DNA of 9,292 nt from Bacteroidota bacterium (GTDB lineage Bacteria; Bacteroidota; Ignavibacteria; SZUA-365): the NCBI GenBank assembly GCA_018224345.1, contig JAGTUW010000143.1, positions 1 to 9,292 of the forward strand. The letters run 5' to 3'. The notes under the pieces were generated by a model, which worked only from the letters and a program-made list of their open reading frames with translations, did no database searches and had not been told where the DNA came from. Below are positions 1 to 6,616 of the stretch, piece after piece. The stretch's first letter is position 1; each line of letters begins with the position of its first letter. A program made the position numbers and the translations under genes.

Positions 1-455
1 ACCCAGACATTCGCTTCCATGAGAATGTTTTCATAGAACTCTTTCTGATTCCGGAGTTCGCTCTCATGCCGCTTACGCTCGATTGCATAACGAAGGGATT
101 TCGAAAGAACGGCGGAGCTGATTTCCGCCAACCGCAGGTAATCCTGCGCGCCCCGTCGTGCGGCATCGATTGCAAGATCTTCTCCGATGGTATCGGTGGC
201 CAGGAGTATCAAGGGGATGGTGGGGACATGACTGCGCATGGCTACATAGGTATCGAGCCCCTCGCTGTCGGAGAGAAACAGATTGAGGATGACGACATCG
301 AATTGTCCGGCTACCGATTGCTCAAGCGCATCCGCAAGACGCGTCACATGCGTAACGTCACAGGACACCGCGCTTTGTCGCAGTGCCTCCTTGACCAGTT
401 CTGCATCAGCGGAACGTGTTTCTACGAGAAGAACCCGATGTGTACTGCCATCCAT
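1..455 (-). CDS. Partial regulator with degenerate receiver domain
   Basis: The gene reads from an ATG at 455 down to the window edge, giving 151 codons with no stop; the 3' part is missing. Residues 5 to about 122 look like a CheY-type receiver domain: a hydrophobic first strand (VLLVE, 8-12), a strand FDVVIL (52-57) leading into the phospho-acceptor loop, and GAQDYL (102-107), typical of this fold. About 30 charged helical residues follow (YAIERKR, then ELRNQKEFYENIL), a linker commonly leading into a PAS, GAF, GGDEF or kinase domain. Oddly, the expected acceptor Asp is Asn58, one of the usual acidic pair is replaced (E12-T13), and the conserved Lys near 109 is Leu. I infer a phosphorylation-independent pseudo-receiver. 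There is no clear Shine-Dalgarno sequence. An in-frame TAA lies 13 codons upstream, so ATG at 455 is the best start, with a TTG ten codons earlier as the alternative. Output domain and partner are unknown. Confidence 0.85.
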   Translation of the reverse strand, partial: MDGSTHRVLLVETRSADAELVKEALRQSAVSCDVTHVTRLADALEQSVAGQFDVVILNLFLSDSEGLDTYVAMRSHVPTIPLILLATDTIGEDLAIDAARRGAQDYLRLAEISSAVLSKSLRYAIERKRHESELRNQKEFYENILMEANVW

Positions 456-490
456 GATAGAAAGTAGGTCTGGTGGCTGTTTCAAAAGCC

Positions 491-496
491 ATTATA
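491..496 (-). promoter_or_regulatory. Possible -10 element of the receiver-domain gene
   Basis: The minus strand reads TATAAT here, 35 nt upstream of the receiver gene's ATG at 455 and inside the 77-bp gap after the Sel1 gene. No matching -35 hexamer sits at the right distance; only a T-rich stretch is present. The T7 run at 513-519 has no convincing GC-rich stem before it, so I do not call a terminator for the Sel1 gene, and co-transcription of the two genes is possible. Confidence 0.25.
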
Positions 497-532
497 CATG
501 AAAGCGGGCAATAAAAAAACGCATACACATGA

Positions 533-2164
533 TTATCGTATACCGGTGTTGAACAGCGGATCTGCGGGACGCCGCGCATCATGCAGACGCAACAGGGCAA
601 GCCATGCAGTCTGACTCCCGCGAACAGCGCAGTCACGGTACGATCGCACCGCCATGCCGAGGTTCGCCGAACGTCCGATCCCGCGCTCGTAACTCGAGGC
701 AATCGCTACTTCCGCAAACAGTGACCCCCATTCGATACCCTCTCCGAGTATTTCCAGCGCCGCCGGGACGCTCATCGGCATGGTGGCGCTTGCCCGCGAT
801 TTCGAACCGGACCACAACACCGCTGTCGCTGCGAGTCTGAGCCTGGCCTCGGCATTTCCTGCCTCCGCCGCCTGCCGCCAGAACTCCCACGCACGCCCAT
901 GATCCACCTCCACCCATCGACCCTGCGCGTAACACATTCCGAGATGGACCAACGCGTTGGTATGGTCTGCCGCGGCTGCGCGTTTGAGCACGTCGAGCGC
1001 CTGCGCCTCGGTGAGTTGTGTCTCGATGCCGAGTGCCTTGAGTCCGCTCCATATGAATTGCGCCCGTGCATTCCCCGCCCACGCGGCTTGCCTCAGATAC
1101 ATCGTGAGATTACCGTCGCGCAGCAACTCCGTCAACAATGCCGGGGCCCTGACAGCTTCGAGAAACACCGCGGAGATATAGAGTTCCGCCGCGGCGAGCT
1201 GTCCGTCCAACTCCGCAAGCACCACTGCCGTGCTACCGTCGCTCTTTCCTTCGACGCGCCCTTCCTCGTGCAGGCGCCCCAACAGGACCATAGCTTCGGG
1301 GTTCGCCCAGGCAGCCATTTGCCGCAGTAATTGCAGTGCATCGGGTGCGGGTTGTCGGTCCAACAAGGTCTGGAGCAGCAAGGTGTCTCCCGGGGAGGAC
1401 ACGCGTGTAGCGAGAAGTTCATCGAGCAGCAGAGAGGTTGACAGCGTTTCGACCTGCGTCTTCCGTTGGAAATCGAGGAGTACGGGCGTCCAGGTAGCAA
1501 ATGACGCTTCTTCCTCGCGCTCATCACTGCTCTGCTTTCCTTCTGCGGGTGTTGCGAGCATAGAATCGGGGGAGAGTTGCACATGCCCCCTGTTCGCGAT
1601 CTCGGTCCGTGCCCTGAGTGCGGGCTGATATCCTGCCTGCGCCGCGAGTGAAATCCATGTCCACGCAGAGTCCCAATTCTGTTGCAGAACGAGATTGTCC
1701 GTAAAGAAGATGCCCGTCACATACTGTGCTTCCGTCATACCGCGGTCCGCTGCGGTACGGAACAAGCGGTAGGCCTCGAAGGGATTCCACGCCGTGCCCC
1801 ATCCGTTGTACAGCAGCAGGGCATAGTTGTACATGGCCGGGACCAGCATGCCCTCCGCCGACCTGCGCATCCAGTAGGCACTGCGTGCGGTATCGGCGGG
1901 CAATCCGTTTCCCGTCAGCAGCCGCACGGCGAGTTCATGCTGTGCAAGGGGGTCACCGCTCGCCGCGTCACGTTCCAGCAGAAACACATTGATTTGTTTC
2001 CGCAGTCCTTCCCCGCTGCCACTGCGTTGTCGATCCGCCGGACGATAATCACGAAACACCGGTGAATTCGGATACACCTGCGCATACAGATCCGCAGGCC
2101 ACAGCGCTATCAGGAGCAGAAGCGGGTAGAGAACACGACGATATGAATCACGTATCCGGAACAT
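533..2164 (-). CDS. Exported Sel1/TPR-like repeat protein
   Basis: A 543-aa protein starts with an N-terminal export signal: basic residues 3-10, a hydrophobic core at about 11-22 (VLYPLLLLIALW), and a likely signal peptidase I site after ALYA-type residues DLYA (25-28). The mature part is rich in Sel1-like alpha/alpha repeats of about 36 residues. The clearest lie at 71-106, 107-142, 143-179, 364-400, 401-436 and 481-516, with repeat marks such as AQHELAVRLL, AYRLFRTAADRG, LVHLGMCYAQG and AWEFWRQAAEAGNAEA. A low-complexity acidic stretch (SSDEREEE, 212-219) separates the two repeat blocks. Sel1 repeats are protein-interaction solenoids; no catalytic motif is visible, so the role may be scaffolding in the periplasm or at the cell surface. 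It is divergent from the UPF0182 gene and upstream of the receiver gene on the same strand. The family call is firm; the function is unknown. Confidence 0.85.
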   Translation of the reverse strand: MFRIRDSYRRVLYPLLLLIALWPADLYAQVYPNSPVFRDYRPADRQRSGSGEGLRKQINVFLLERDAASGDPLAQHELAVRLLTGNGLPADTARSAYWMRRSAEGMLVPAMYNYALLLYNGWGTAWNPFEAYRLFRTAADRGMTEAQYVTGIFFTDNLVLQQNWDSAWTWISLAAQAGYQPALRARTEIANRGHVQLSPDSMLATPAEGKQSSDEREEEASFATWTPVLLDFQRKTQVETLSTSLLLDELLATRVSSPGDTLLLQTLLDRQPAPDALQLLRQMAAWANPEAMVLLGRLHEEGRVEGKSDGSTAVVLAELDGQLAAAELYISAVFLEAVRAPALLTELLRDGNLTMYLRQAAWAGNARAQFIWSGLKALGIETQLTEAQALDVLKRAAAADHTNALVHLGMCYAQGRWVEVDHGRAWEFWRQAAEAGNAEARLRLAATAVLWSGSKSRASATMPMSVPAALEILGEGIEWGSLFAEVAIASSYERGIGRSANLGMAVRSYRDCAVRGSQTAWLALLRLHDARRPADPLFNTGIR

Positions 2165-2170
2165 TGTTGT

Positions 2171-2199
2171 ATTCTACTTCACCACGACATCAGAAGCAA
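2171..2199 (-). promoter_or_regulatory. Candidate promoter of the Sel1-repeat gene
   Basis: On the minus strand TTGCTT (2199-2194) and TAGAAT (2176-2171) are separated by 17 bp. The -10 is one base off TATAAT; the -35 matches only its TTG half. The -10 ends just 6 nt before the ATG at 2164, so if real the transcript would be nearly or fully leaderless. No Shine-Dalgarno sequence precedes this start, which fits. This is a weak call based on spacing. Confidence 0.25.
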
Positions 2200-2224
2200 T
2201 GGATTTTTCCCTGCGCCGATTCTC

Positions 2225-2256
2225 TTTGCCTTTGGTGCCGCGAAAGAGTAGATTTC
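2225..2256 (+). promoter_or_regulatory. Candidate Bacteroidota-type promoter of the UPF0182 gene
   Basis: TTTG at 2225-2228 is followed after 20 bp by TAGATTTC at 2249-2256. This matches the Bacteroidota -33/-7 pattern TTTG and TAnnTTTG at 11 of 12 fixed and free positions, the final G being C. Transcription would start near 2262, leaving a leader of about 26 nt before the ATG at 2288. A second TTTG at 2231 is spaced less well. Confidence 0.35.
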
Positions 2257-2287
2257 AGGATATGTATTCTCAACGCCGGACAACATT

Positions 2288-5008
2288 ATGAAAGCCAGAC
2301 GTTCGCTGGGCATTATTGCCTCCGCAATCATTCTCATCTTTATTTTTCTTGGTTTGATCGCTTCCTTCGTCACCGACATGTGGTGGTTCGGTGACCTCGA
2401 TTACAGTGCTGTATTCTGGAAGACCTACACCGCTCAATACGGATTATGGTTCGCGGGCTTTGTCATCTTCTTAGTGTACATGATGTTCAATCTCGGTATC
2501 GCCTTGCGCTCCGAGTCCAATCTCACGCTTGATCCCCGCCTGCAGCAGTTTCTTGAGGGAATCGGCAAGGGCATCCGCTGGCTTGTCTACGGTGGCGCGG
2601 TATTTCTCGCGTTCGTTATGGCCGGAATGCTCAGTGGCAGTTGGATGGACATGCTGGTCTTCGCAAATGCGCAGTCATTCGATATGGCCGATCCCATCTT
2701 CGGAAACGACGCCTCGTTCTACATGTTCACGCTGCCGTTTATCAACATCATAAAATCCTGGCTGATCGGTGCCACCGTGCTGGTCATCATCGGTACCGTG
2801 CTCGTGTACGTCGTACGGCAGGGAGTCAGTTTCGCAGTAGGACGTGTTTCCATCTCTGCAACTGCCCGCAAGCATATCGCCGTACTTCTCGGTGTGCTCA
2901 TGGTGCTCGTGGCCATCAGTTACTGGCTGGGCCGCTACGACATACTGTACTCGAGTCGTTCCGGCAGCTTCTTCGGTGCCGGATACACCGACATTCATGC
3001 ACAGCTTCCCGCGGCATGGATCATGACCATCGTTTCACTTCTCACTGCGGTCGCGGTTGTGTACACATTGTTTTCCCGCAATTTCGCATTACTCGCCAAA
3101 GTCGGTGTTGGTTTTGTCGTGCTCGCCATCGTCGTCGGCTCGGTGTATCCTTCCCTCATTCAGAAATTCGTGGTCGATCCCAACGAGCAGAGCAAGGAAC
3201 TTCCTTATATCAGCAACAACATCGAACTGACGCGCTACGCCTACGAGCTCAACCGCATTGTCGAGAAACCCATCGATCCCCAGTACGATCTTGACATAGA
3301 AGATGTCATTGCCGACAGCGCCACCATACGCAACATCATGCTGTGGGATTACCGGCCTCTGGCGAGCACACTCGATCAATTACAGGTCATCCGTCTCTAC
3401 TACGGCTTCTCGGATGTGGACGTTGACCGCTATCGGCTTCCGGACGGCAGTTACCGGCAGATCATGCTCAGCTCCCGCGAGCTCGATCAACGCAAACTGC
3501 CCCCGACGGCGCAGACCTGGGTAAACACGAACCTCGTTTATACACACGGATACGGACTTGCGATGAGTCCTGTCAACGTCGTCACCGAAGAGGGCCTGCC
3601 CGAGTTCTTCATCAAGGACATTCCCCCGATTTCCGAACACGGGCTCGACGTGACAAGACCGGAGATTTATTATGGCGAAGCAACGAATAAGCAGGTAATC
3701 ATCAAAGGCAATATCGAGGAATTCGATTACCCGATGGGCGACCTCAACCAGATGACCACGTACGAAGGTGAGTCGGGGGTGTCAATCGGATCCATCTTCC
3801 GGCGTCTGATTTTCGCCATGCATTTCAGTGAGCTGAATATCCTCATTTCCGGCTATATTTCTCCCGAGAGCCATATTCTTTACTATCGCAATATCCACGA
3901 ACGTGTCCGTAAAATCGCTCCTTTCCTTACCTTCGACGAGGATCCGTATCTGGTCGTGGCCGGCGGTCGTATGCTCTGGATTTACGACGCCTATACCACA
4001 AGCCGGGCATTCCCGTACTCGAAGCCGGCGAAAGACTTCAATTACATACGAAATTCAGTGAAAATTGTCATTGACGCTTATAACGGCGAGACGACACTCT
4101 ACACACTCAATACCGAGAACGACCCCCTGATCCAGGTTTACAAACGGATTTTCCCGACACTGTTCCGGGATAAGGAGGAATGTCCGGAGGAGATCTGGTC
4201 GCATATCCGCTATCCGCAGGATCTCTTCGACGTGCAGTCAGACCTGTACTCGACGTATCACATGATGGACCCACAGGTCTTCTACAACAAGGAGGATCTC
4301 TGGAATATCGCGACCGAAAAGCTCCAGGAACAGGTCGTCACGATGGAGAGCTATTACGCCATCATGCGTCTGCCGGGTGAATCGAGCGAAGAATTCATTC
4401 AGATGATCCCTTACACGCCCAACAAACGTGACAATATGATCGCCTGGCTCTGCGCACGAAGCGACGGCGATGATTACGGAAAAATGCTGGTGTACAAATT
4501 CTCGAAAAAGGAACAGATTTTCGGTCCGATGCAGGTCGCGGCACGTATCGATCAGGACCCATACATATCCCAGCAATTCGCACTGTGGAATCAACAGGGA
4601 TCGCGCGTCTATCGCGGAAACCTGCTTGTCATTCCCATCAAGAAAGAGGTCATGTATGTACAACCAGTGTACCTCCAGGCCACATCCGGCAAATTACCGG
4701 AACTCCGGCGCGTTATCGTCGCATATCACAATCGCCTGGCGATGGAAGAAACACTGGATGAGAGCCTGCGACGCGTGTTCCACGGTCGCGTTCCCGGTGA
4801 AACTCCGGATGCCGCCCCGGATGGCGAACAAGTCGTTGCCGCGGAAGTGCAATTGATACAAGGTGTACAGGAACTCTCACGCGCAGCCATGAGCAGCTAC
4901 AACAATGCTCTGCGCGCACAACGTGAGGGCGACTGGACTACCTATGGCGAGGAAATTGAGAAACTCAAGAAGGATCTTGAGAAACTTGTCGACGAATCAC
5001 AACGTTGA
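2288..5008 (+). CDS. UPF0182 family integral membrane protein
   Basis: This 906-aa protein matches the UPF0182 family (Pfam PF03699, COG1615) in length and layout; the family has no established biochemical function. Seven hydrophobic segments fill the first third, at about 7-28, 52-71, 97-117, 157-176, 197-215, 243-263 and 268-290. A large, probably extracytoplasmic domain follows (about 291-840). Its start has family hallmarks: YRPLASTLDQLQVIRLYYGF (355-374), YRQIMLSSREL (389-399), AQTWVNTNLVYTHGYG (408-423), MSPVN (426-430) and EEGLPEFFIKDIPP (434-447). The last 60 residues form a charged helix ending in repeated K, E and L, which may be coiled. Divergent promoters on one side and a strong terminator on the other suggest it is transcribed alone. 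No Shine-Dalgarno sequence is obvious, but the ATG is followed at once by a normal K/R-rich start and first membrane helix. Family assignment is very safe; role is unknown. Confidence 0.95.
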   Translation: MKARRSLGIIASAIILIFIFLGLIASFVTDMWWFGDLDYSAVFWKTYTAQYGLWFAGFVIFLVYMMFNLGIALRSESNLTLDPRLQQFLEGIGKGIRWLVYGGAVFLAFVMAGMLSGSWMDMLVFANAQSFDMADPIFGNDASFYMFTLPFINIIKSWLIGATVLVIIGTVLVYVVRQGVSFAVGRVSISATARKHIAVLLGVLMVLVAISYWLGRYDILYSSRSGSFFGAGYTDIHAQLPAAWIMTIVSLLTAVAVVYTLFSRNFALLAKVGVGFVVLAIVVGSVYPSLIQKFVVDPNEQSKELPYISNNIELTRYAYELNRIVEKPIDPQYDLDIEDVIADSATIRNIMLWDYRPLASTLDQLQVIRLYYGFSDVDVDRYRLPDGSYRQIMLSSRELDQRKLPPTAQTWVNTNLVYTHGYGLAMSPVNVVTEEGLPEFFIKDIPPISEHGLDVTRPEIYYGEATNKQVIIKGNIEEFDYPMGDLNQMTTYEGESGVSIGSIFRRLIFAMHFSELNILISGYISPESHILYYRNIHERVRKIAPFLTFDEDPYLVVAGGRMLWIYDAYTTSRAFPYSKPAKDFNYIRNSVKIVIDAYNGETTLYTLNTENDPLIQVYKRIFPTLFRDKEECPEEIWSHIRYPQDLFDVQSDLYSTYHMMDPQVFYNKEDLWNIATEKLQEQVVTMESYYAIMRLPGESSEEFIQMIPYTPNKRDNMIAWLCARSDGDDYGKMLVYKFSKKEQIFGPMQVAARIDQDPYISQQFALWNQQGSRVYRGNLLVIPIKKEVMYVQPVYLQATSGKLPELRRVIVAYHNRLAMEETLDESLRRVFHGRVPGETPDAAPDGEQVVAAEVQLIQGVQELSRAAMSSYNNALRAQREGDWTTYGEEIEKLKKDLEKLVDESQR

Positions 5009-5056
5009 CAGGCGGAAGATCCCGCAATAAAACCTTCTTGTCTCTGGCTGCAAATA

Positions 5057-5095
5057 CCCCGTTCCATCGTCCGGCGATGTGAACGGGGTTTTTTT
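5057..5095 (+). terminator. Strong intrinsic terminator after the UPF0182 gene
   Basis: The stem CCCCGTTC (5057-5064) pairs with GAACGGGG (5081-5088). It continues inward as CATCG/CGATG (5065-5069 with 5075-5079) with one bulged base (T5080) and a 5-nt loop, giving 13 base pairs. A run of seven T follows at once (5089-5095). It lies 48 nt past the UPF0182 stop codon and fits a Rho-independent terminator on the plus strand very well. Confidence 0.93.
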
Positions 5096-5256
5096 CCGCA
5101 TTCGCTCTTTCGGATCTCCGGAATAATATCGCTCTGCTGTCCGGAATCGACGTTTCATCCCCTCTATCGTACATGGATGAATATTTGCACTGTATATGGG
5201 CCTGCTTTCCGGTAACCAAACAGTGCTCTAAAGTGTTTACATTAAAGGAAGTGGAG

Positions 5257-5289
5257 ATGAACGGACCCCTTCTTCACAATGATGGATAG
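5257..5289 (+). CDS. Possible 10-codon leader peptide (speculative)
   Basis: ATG at 5257 is preceded by AGGA (5246-5249) at a 7-nt spacing and encodes MNGPLLHNDG before TAG. It sits upstream of the inverted repeat at 5365-5402 and the terminator at 5409-5442, an order seen in some attenuators. No gene in this strand follows within reach, and the peptide shows no run of a single amino acid, so a regulatory leader role is doubtful. It is recorded only because the ribosome-site spacing is good. Confidence 0.12.
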   Translation: MNGPLLHNDG

Positions 5290-5364
5290 ACTCAATACCC
5301 TTCCTGAGAAAAAGGCTCAAGTAACGGCACCTCTCGAAACGTCCCTCATCTCGCTTTCGACTTC

Positions 5365-5402
5365 GAAAGATCCCGGTTCCCCTCCTCTGACCGGGATCTT
5401 TC
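5365..5402. repeat. 13-bp inverted repeat, possible bidirectional terminator
   Basis: GAAAGATCCCGGT (5365-5377) is perfectly complementary to 5390-5402 across a 12-nt pyrimidine-rich loop. The stem ends in AAAG/CTTT, so each strand transcribes a short U-rich end, but no longer T-run follows on either side. It lies about 140 bp past the stop of the minus-strand nitrilase-family gene and may end that transcript. It could instead be a structured part of a plus-strand RNA ending at 5442. Confidence 0.5.
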
Positions 5403-5408
5403 ATTACG

Positions 5409-5442
5409 GGGCGGACTTCACATGTCCGCCCTCTTATTTTTT
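5409..5442 (+). terminator. Second plus-strand intrinsic terminator
   Basis: GGGCGGAC (5409-5416) pairs with GTCCGCCC (5424-5431) around a 7-nt loop. It is followed by TCTTATTTTTT ending at 5442, a good Rho-independent layout. No gene is evident between it and the first terminator over 310 bp upstream. It may back up read-through from the UPF0182 gene or end an unrecognised small transcript. Confidence 0.75.
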
Positions 5443-5540
5443 CCACTGCATCCGCTGATGGCACATACGCTGCTCGTACCCATACCTCCCACGAAGACGT
5501 TCGCGTACTGTGACGACGTGATGACATATCGATCGTCCAT

Positions 5541-6308
5541 TCATTTTTTCCAATAAAATCCCCTGCCACCCCTGTCATGCCGGAAACGCTGCAATGCCTC
5601 AAAATCCGGTGTGATGACACAACTGTCACGCATTCCGATGGCGCGATAGAAAACATCCGCCTCGTCATGTGTTGTGTCCGCAAACCCGCCGACACCACTG
5701 GTGATATGCTTCGGCAGTACCGAGGTATGCGCCCAATCACTGATTCCCACGAAAACCCCGAATTCATAAGCACGGCCGATAGCCAGATGCCGCCACAAAG
5801 CGCGGGAATAGTCTGGGGTGGTCTTCCGCGTCACCGAGAGCGCGGGTACGAGTACGAGATCAGGAACTTCATGTGCCCGGAGAAAGAGATCACTGAACCA
5901 GAAATCTGCGCAGATCAGTACCAGCACATTACGATCAGCGATGCGGAACTCACCGAGACGCGTCCCGGCATCAACCCGGTTGCGCTCGTCGGCATAGGGA
6001 CGCAACTTATCATACCATCCGAGCACCGTTCCTTCGGGTGTGAACACCGCACCGGTATTTCTCCTGACACCGTCTCCGATTTCGTGAAACGATCCCCCGA
6101 CAATATGGCAACCGAAGTCCGTCGCCAGAGATGTGAGCATCTCGATATACGCATCGCGATTTTCTACGAACAGCGCATGTTCCGGCAGAAGCACGATATC
6201 ATCGTGCCGCAACCCTCCCACTAATCTGTCAGGCAGTTCGCGCAACATGGCCAGGGAGGGCGTATTATCGTAGGCTCGAAGTCGGGGCTGAGTCAATATC
6301 AGTCGCAT
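5541..6308 (-). CDS. Nitrilase-superfamily carbon-nitrogen hydrolase
   Basis: This 255-aa protein has the compact single-domain size of the nitrilase/carbon-nitrogen hydrolase superfamily (Pfam PF00795), whose cytoplasmic enzymes hydrolyse amide or nitrile C-N bonds. The catalytic set is visible: Glu43 in LLPEHALF, Lys101 in WYDKLRPYADE with Glu108 as the likely second glutamate, and the nucleophile Cys133 in VLICADFWFSD. GGSFHE (71-76) and NTGAVFTPEG (84-93) also fit the fold, and LWRHLAIGRAYEFGVFVGIS (171-190) matches the usual segment where the domain closes. The substrate cannot be told: ADFWF replaces the more usual YDLRF after the Cys, so it does not match the omega-amidase pattern clearly. 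The start has a purine-rich GAAAGAAAG 5 nt upstream. It is divergent from pruA, which may imply shared regulation but not a shared pathway. The family is firm and the subgroup open. Confidence 0.88.
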   Translation of the reverse strand: MRLILTQPRLRAYDNTPSLAMLRELPDRLVGGLRHDDIVLLPEHALFVENRDAYIEMLTSLATDFGCHIVGGSFHEIGDGVRRNTGAVFTPEGTVLGWYDKLRPYADERNRVDAGTRLGEFRIADRNVLVLICADFWFSDLFLRAHEVPDLVLVPALSVTRKTTPDYSRALWRHLAIGRAYEFGVFVGISDWAHTSVLPKHITSGVGGFADTTHDEADVFYRAIGMRDSCVITPDFEALQRFRHDRGGRGFYWKK

Positions 6309-6353
6309 ATCATCTTTCTTTCAATCAGTGAAACGTTCAAGATAATGAATCGG

Positions 6354-6386
6354 ATGCATGCATGTGTCATGAGAAATCACATGACA
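6354..6386. promoter_or_regulatory. Nested palindromes, candidate operator
   Basis: Three overlapping dyads occur in 33 bp. ATGCATGCAT (6354-6363) is a perfect 10-bp palindrome. TGTCATG (6365-6371) and CATGACA (6380-6386) form a perfect 7-bp inverted repeat with an 8-nt gap. CATGTG (6361-6366) and CACATG (6378-6383) form a 6-bp inverted repeat with an 11-nt gap. The cluster begins 46 bp upstream of the nitrilase-family start and lies about 100 bp upstream of the candidate pruA promoter. This suits a regulator-binding site shared by the divergent pair; the regulator is unknown. Confidence 0.4.
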
Positions 6387-6484
6387 GGGTTATCGCACGT
6401 TCGTCCTTCACGCCTGACGAAGCCGGGCCTCCCGAAAATTGCAGCACGTTTTGCCTGAGAAAACCCGATTCTGCTCATGGAGTA

Positions 6485-6515
6485 TTTTATATCTGCCCCG
6501 TTATGCGTAATTTTG
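6485..6515 (+). promoter_or_regulatory. Candidate promoter of pruA
   Basis: TAATTTTG at 6508-6515 fully matches the Bacteroidota -7 pattern TAnnTTTG. A TTTT at 6485-6488, 19 bp upstream, is a partial match to the -33 TTTG. Transcription would begin near 6521, giving a leader of roughly 95 nt before the ATG at 6617. Confidence 0.3.
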
Positions 6516-6616
6516 GAGTCAGCGGTATGCTTCACGCCGCGCGGGGACAGAATCTTAATCAGGGGCAGAACACCGTCATCGAATATTCATCCGATAAACG
6601 TTTCGCAGGAGTTATC

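Larger units (their letters stand above)
5009..5540. other. 532-bp convergent intergenic region
   Basis: This gap lies between the 3' ends of the UPF0182 gene and the minus-strand nitrilase-family gene. It holds a strong terminator (5057-5095), a 13-bp inverted repeat (5365-5402) and a second plus-strand terminator (5409-5442). Between 5096 and 5364 I see no convincing gene. A ribosome-binding-like AGGA at 5246-5249 precedes a 10-codon reading frame (5257-5289, MNGPLLHNDG), which could be a leader peptide or chance. An untranslated small RNA ending at 5442 is possible but unproven. Confidence 0.6.
6309..6616. other. Divergent intergenic region, nitrilase-family gene and pruA
   Basis: This 308-bp stretch has nested palindromes near the left gene (6354-6386) and a possible promoter for pruA (6485-6515). 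The plus-strand pruA reading frame stays open back to 6362, but that part does not resemble the family's N terminus. I see no known riboswitch and no RNA gene. Confidence 0.6.

Noticed and set aside
5117..5147. Two copies of TCCGGAAT 23 bp apart
   Set aside because: An 8-bp repeat at this distance is easily expected by chance, and no promoter or gene lies beside it.
5279..5455. 58-aa reading frame starting MMDRLNTLP
   Set aside because: It runs through both the 13-bp inverted repeat and the terminator hairpin, has no good ribosome-binding site, and the peptide shows no domain or signal sequence.
5237..5773. 178-codon minus-strand frame overlapping the end of the nitrilase-family gene
   Set aside because: It is out of frame with the well-supported hydrolase and crosses the terminator region; the product is unlike any family I recognise.
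6362..6616. 85-residue N-terminal extension of pruA from an upstream in-frame ATG
   Set aside because: The extension does not resemble any P5C dehydrogenase N terminus, overlaps the palindromes and the candidate promoter, and lacks a ribosome-binding site, whereas ATG 6617 has AGGAG 5 nt upstream and gives the usual 543-aa length.
6516..6616. Riboswitch or attenuator in the pruA leader
   Set aside because: The leader shows no stable hairpin pair, no terminator-like U-run and no motif of a known riboswitch class.
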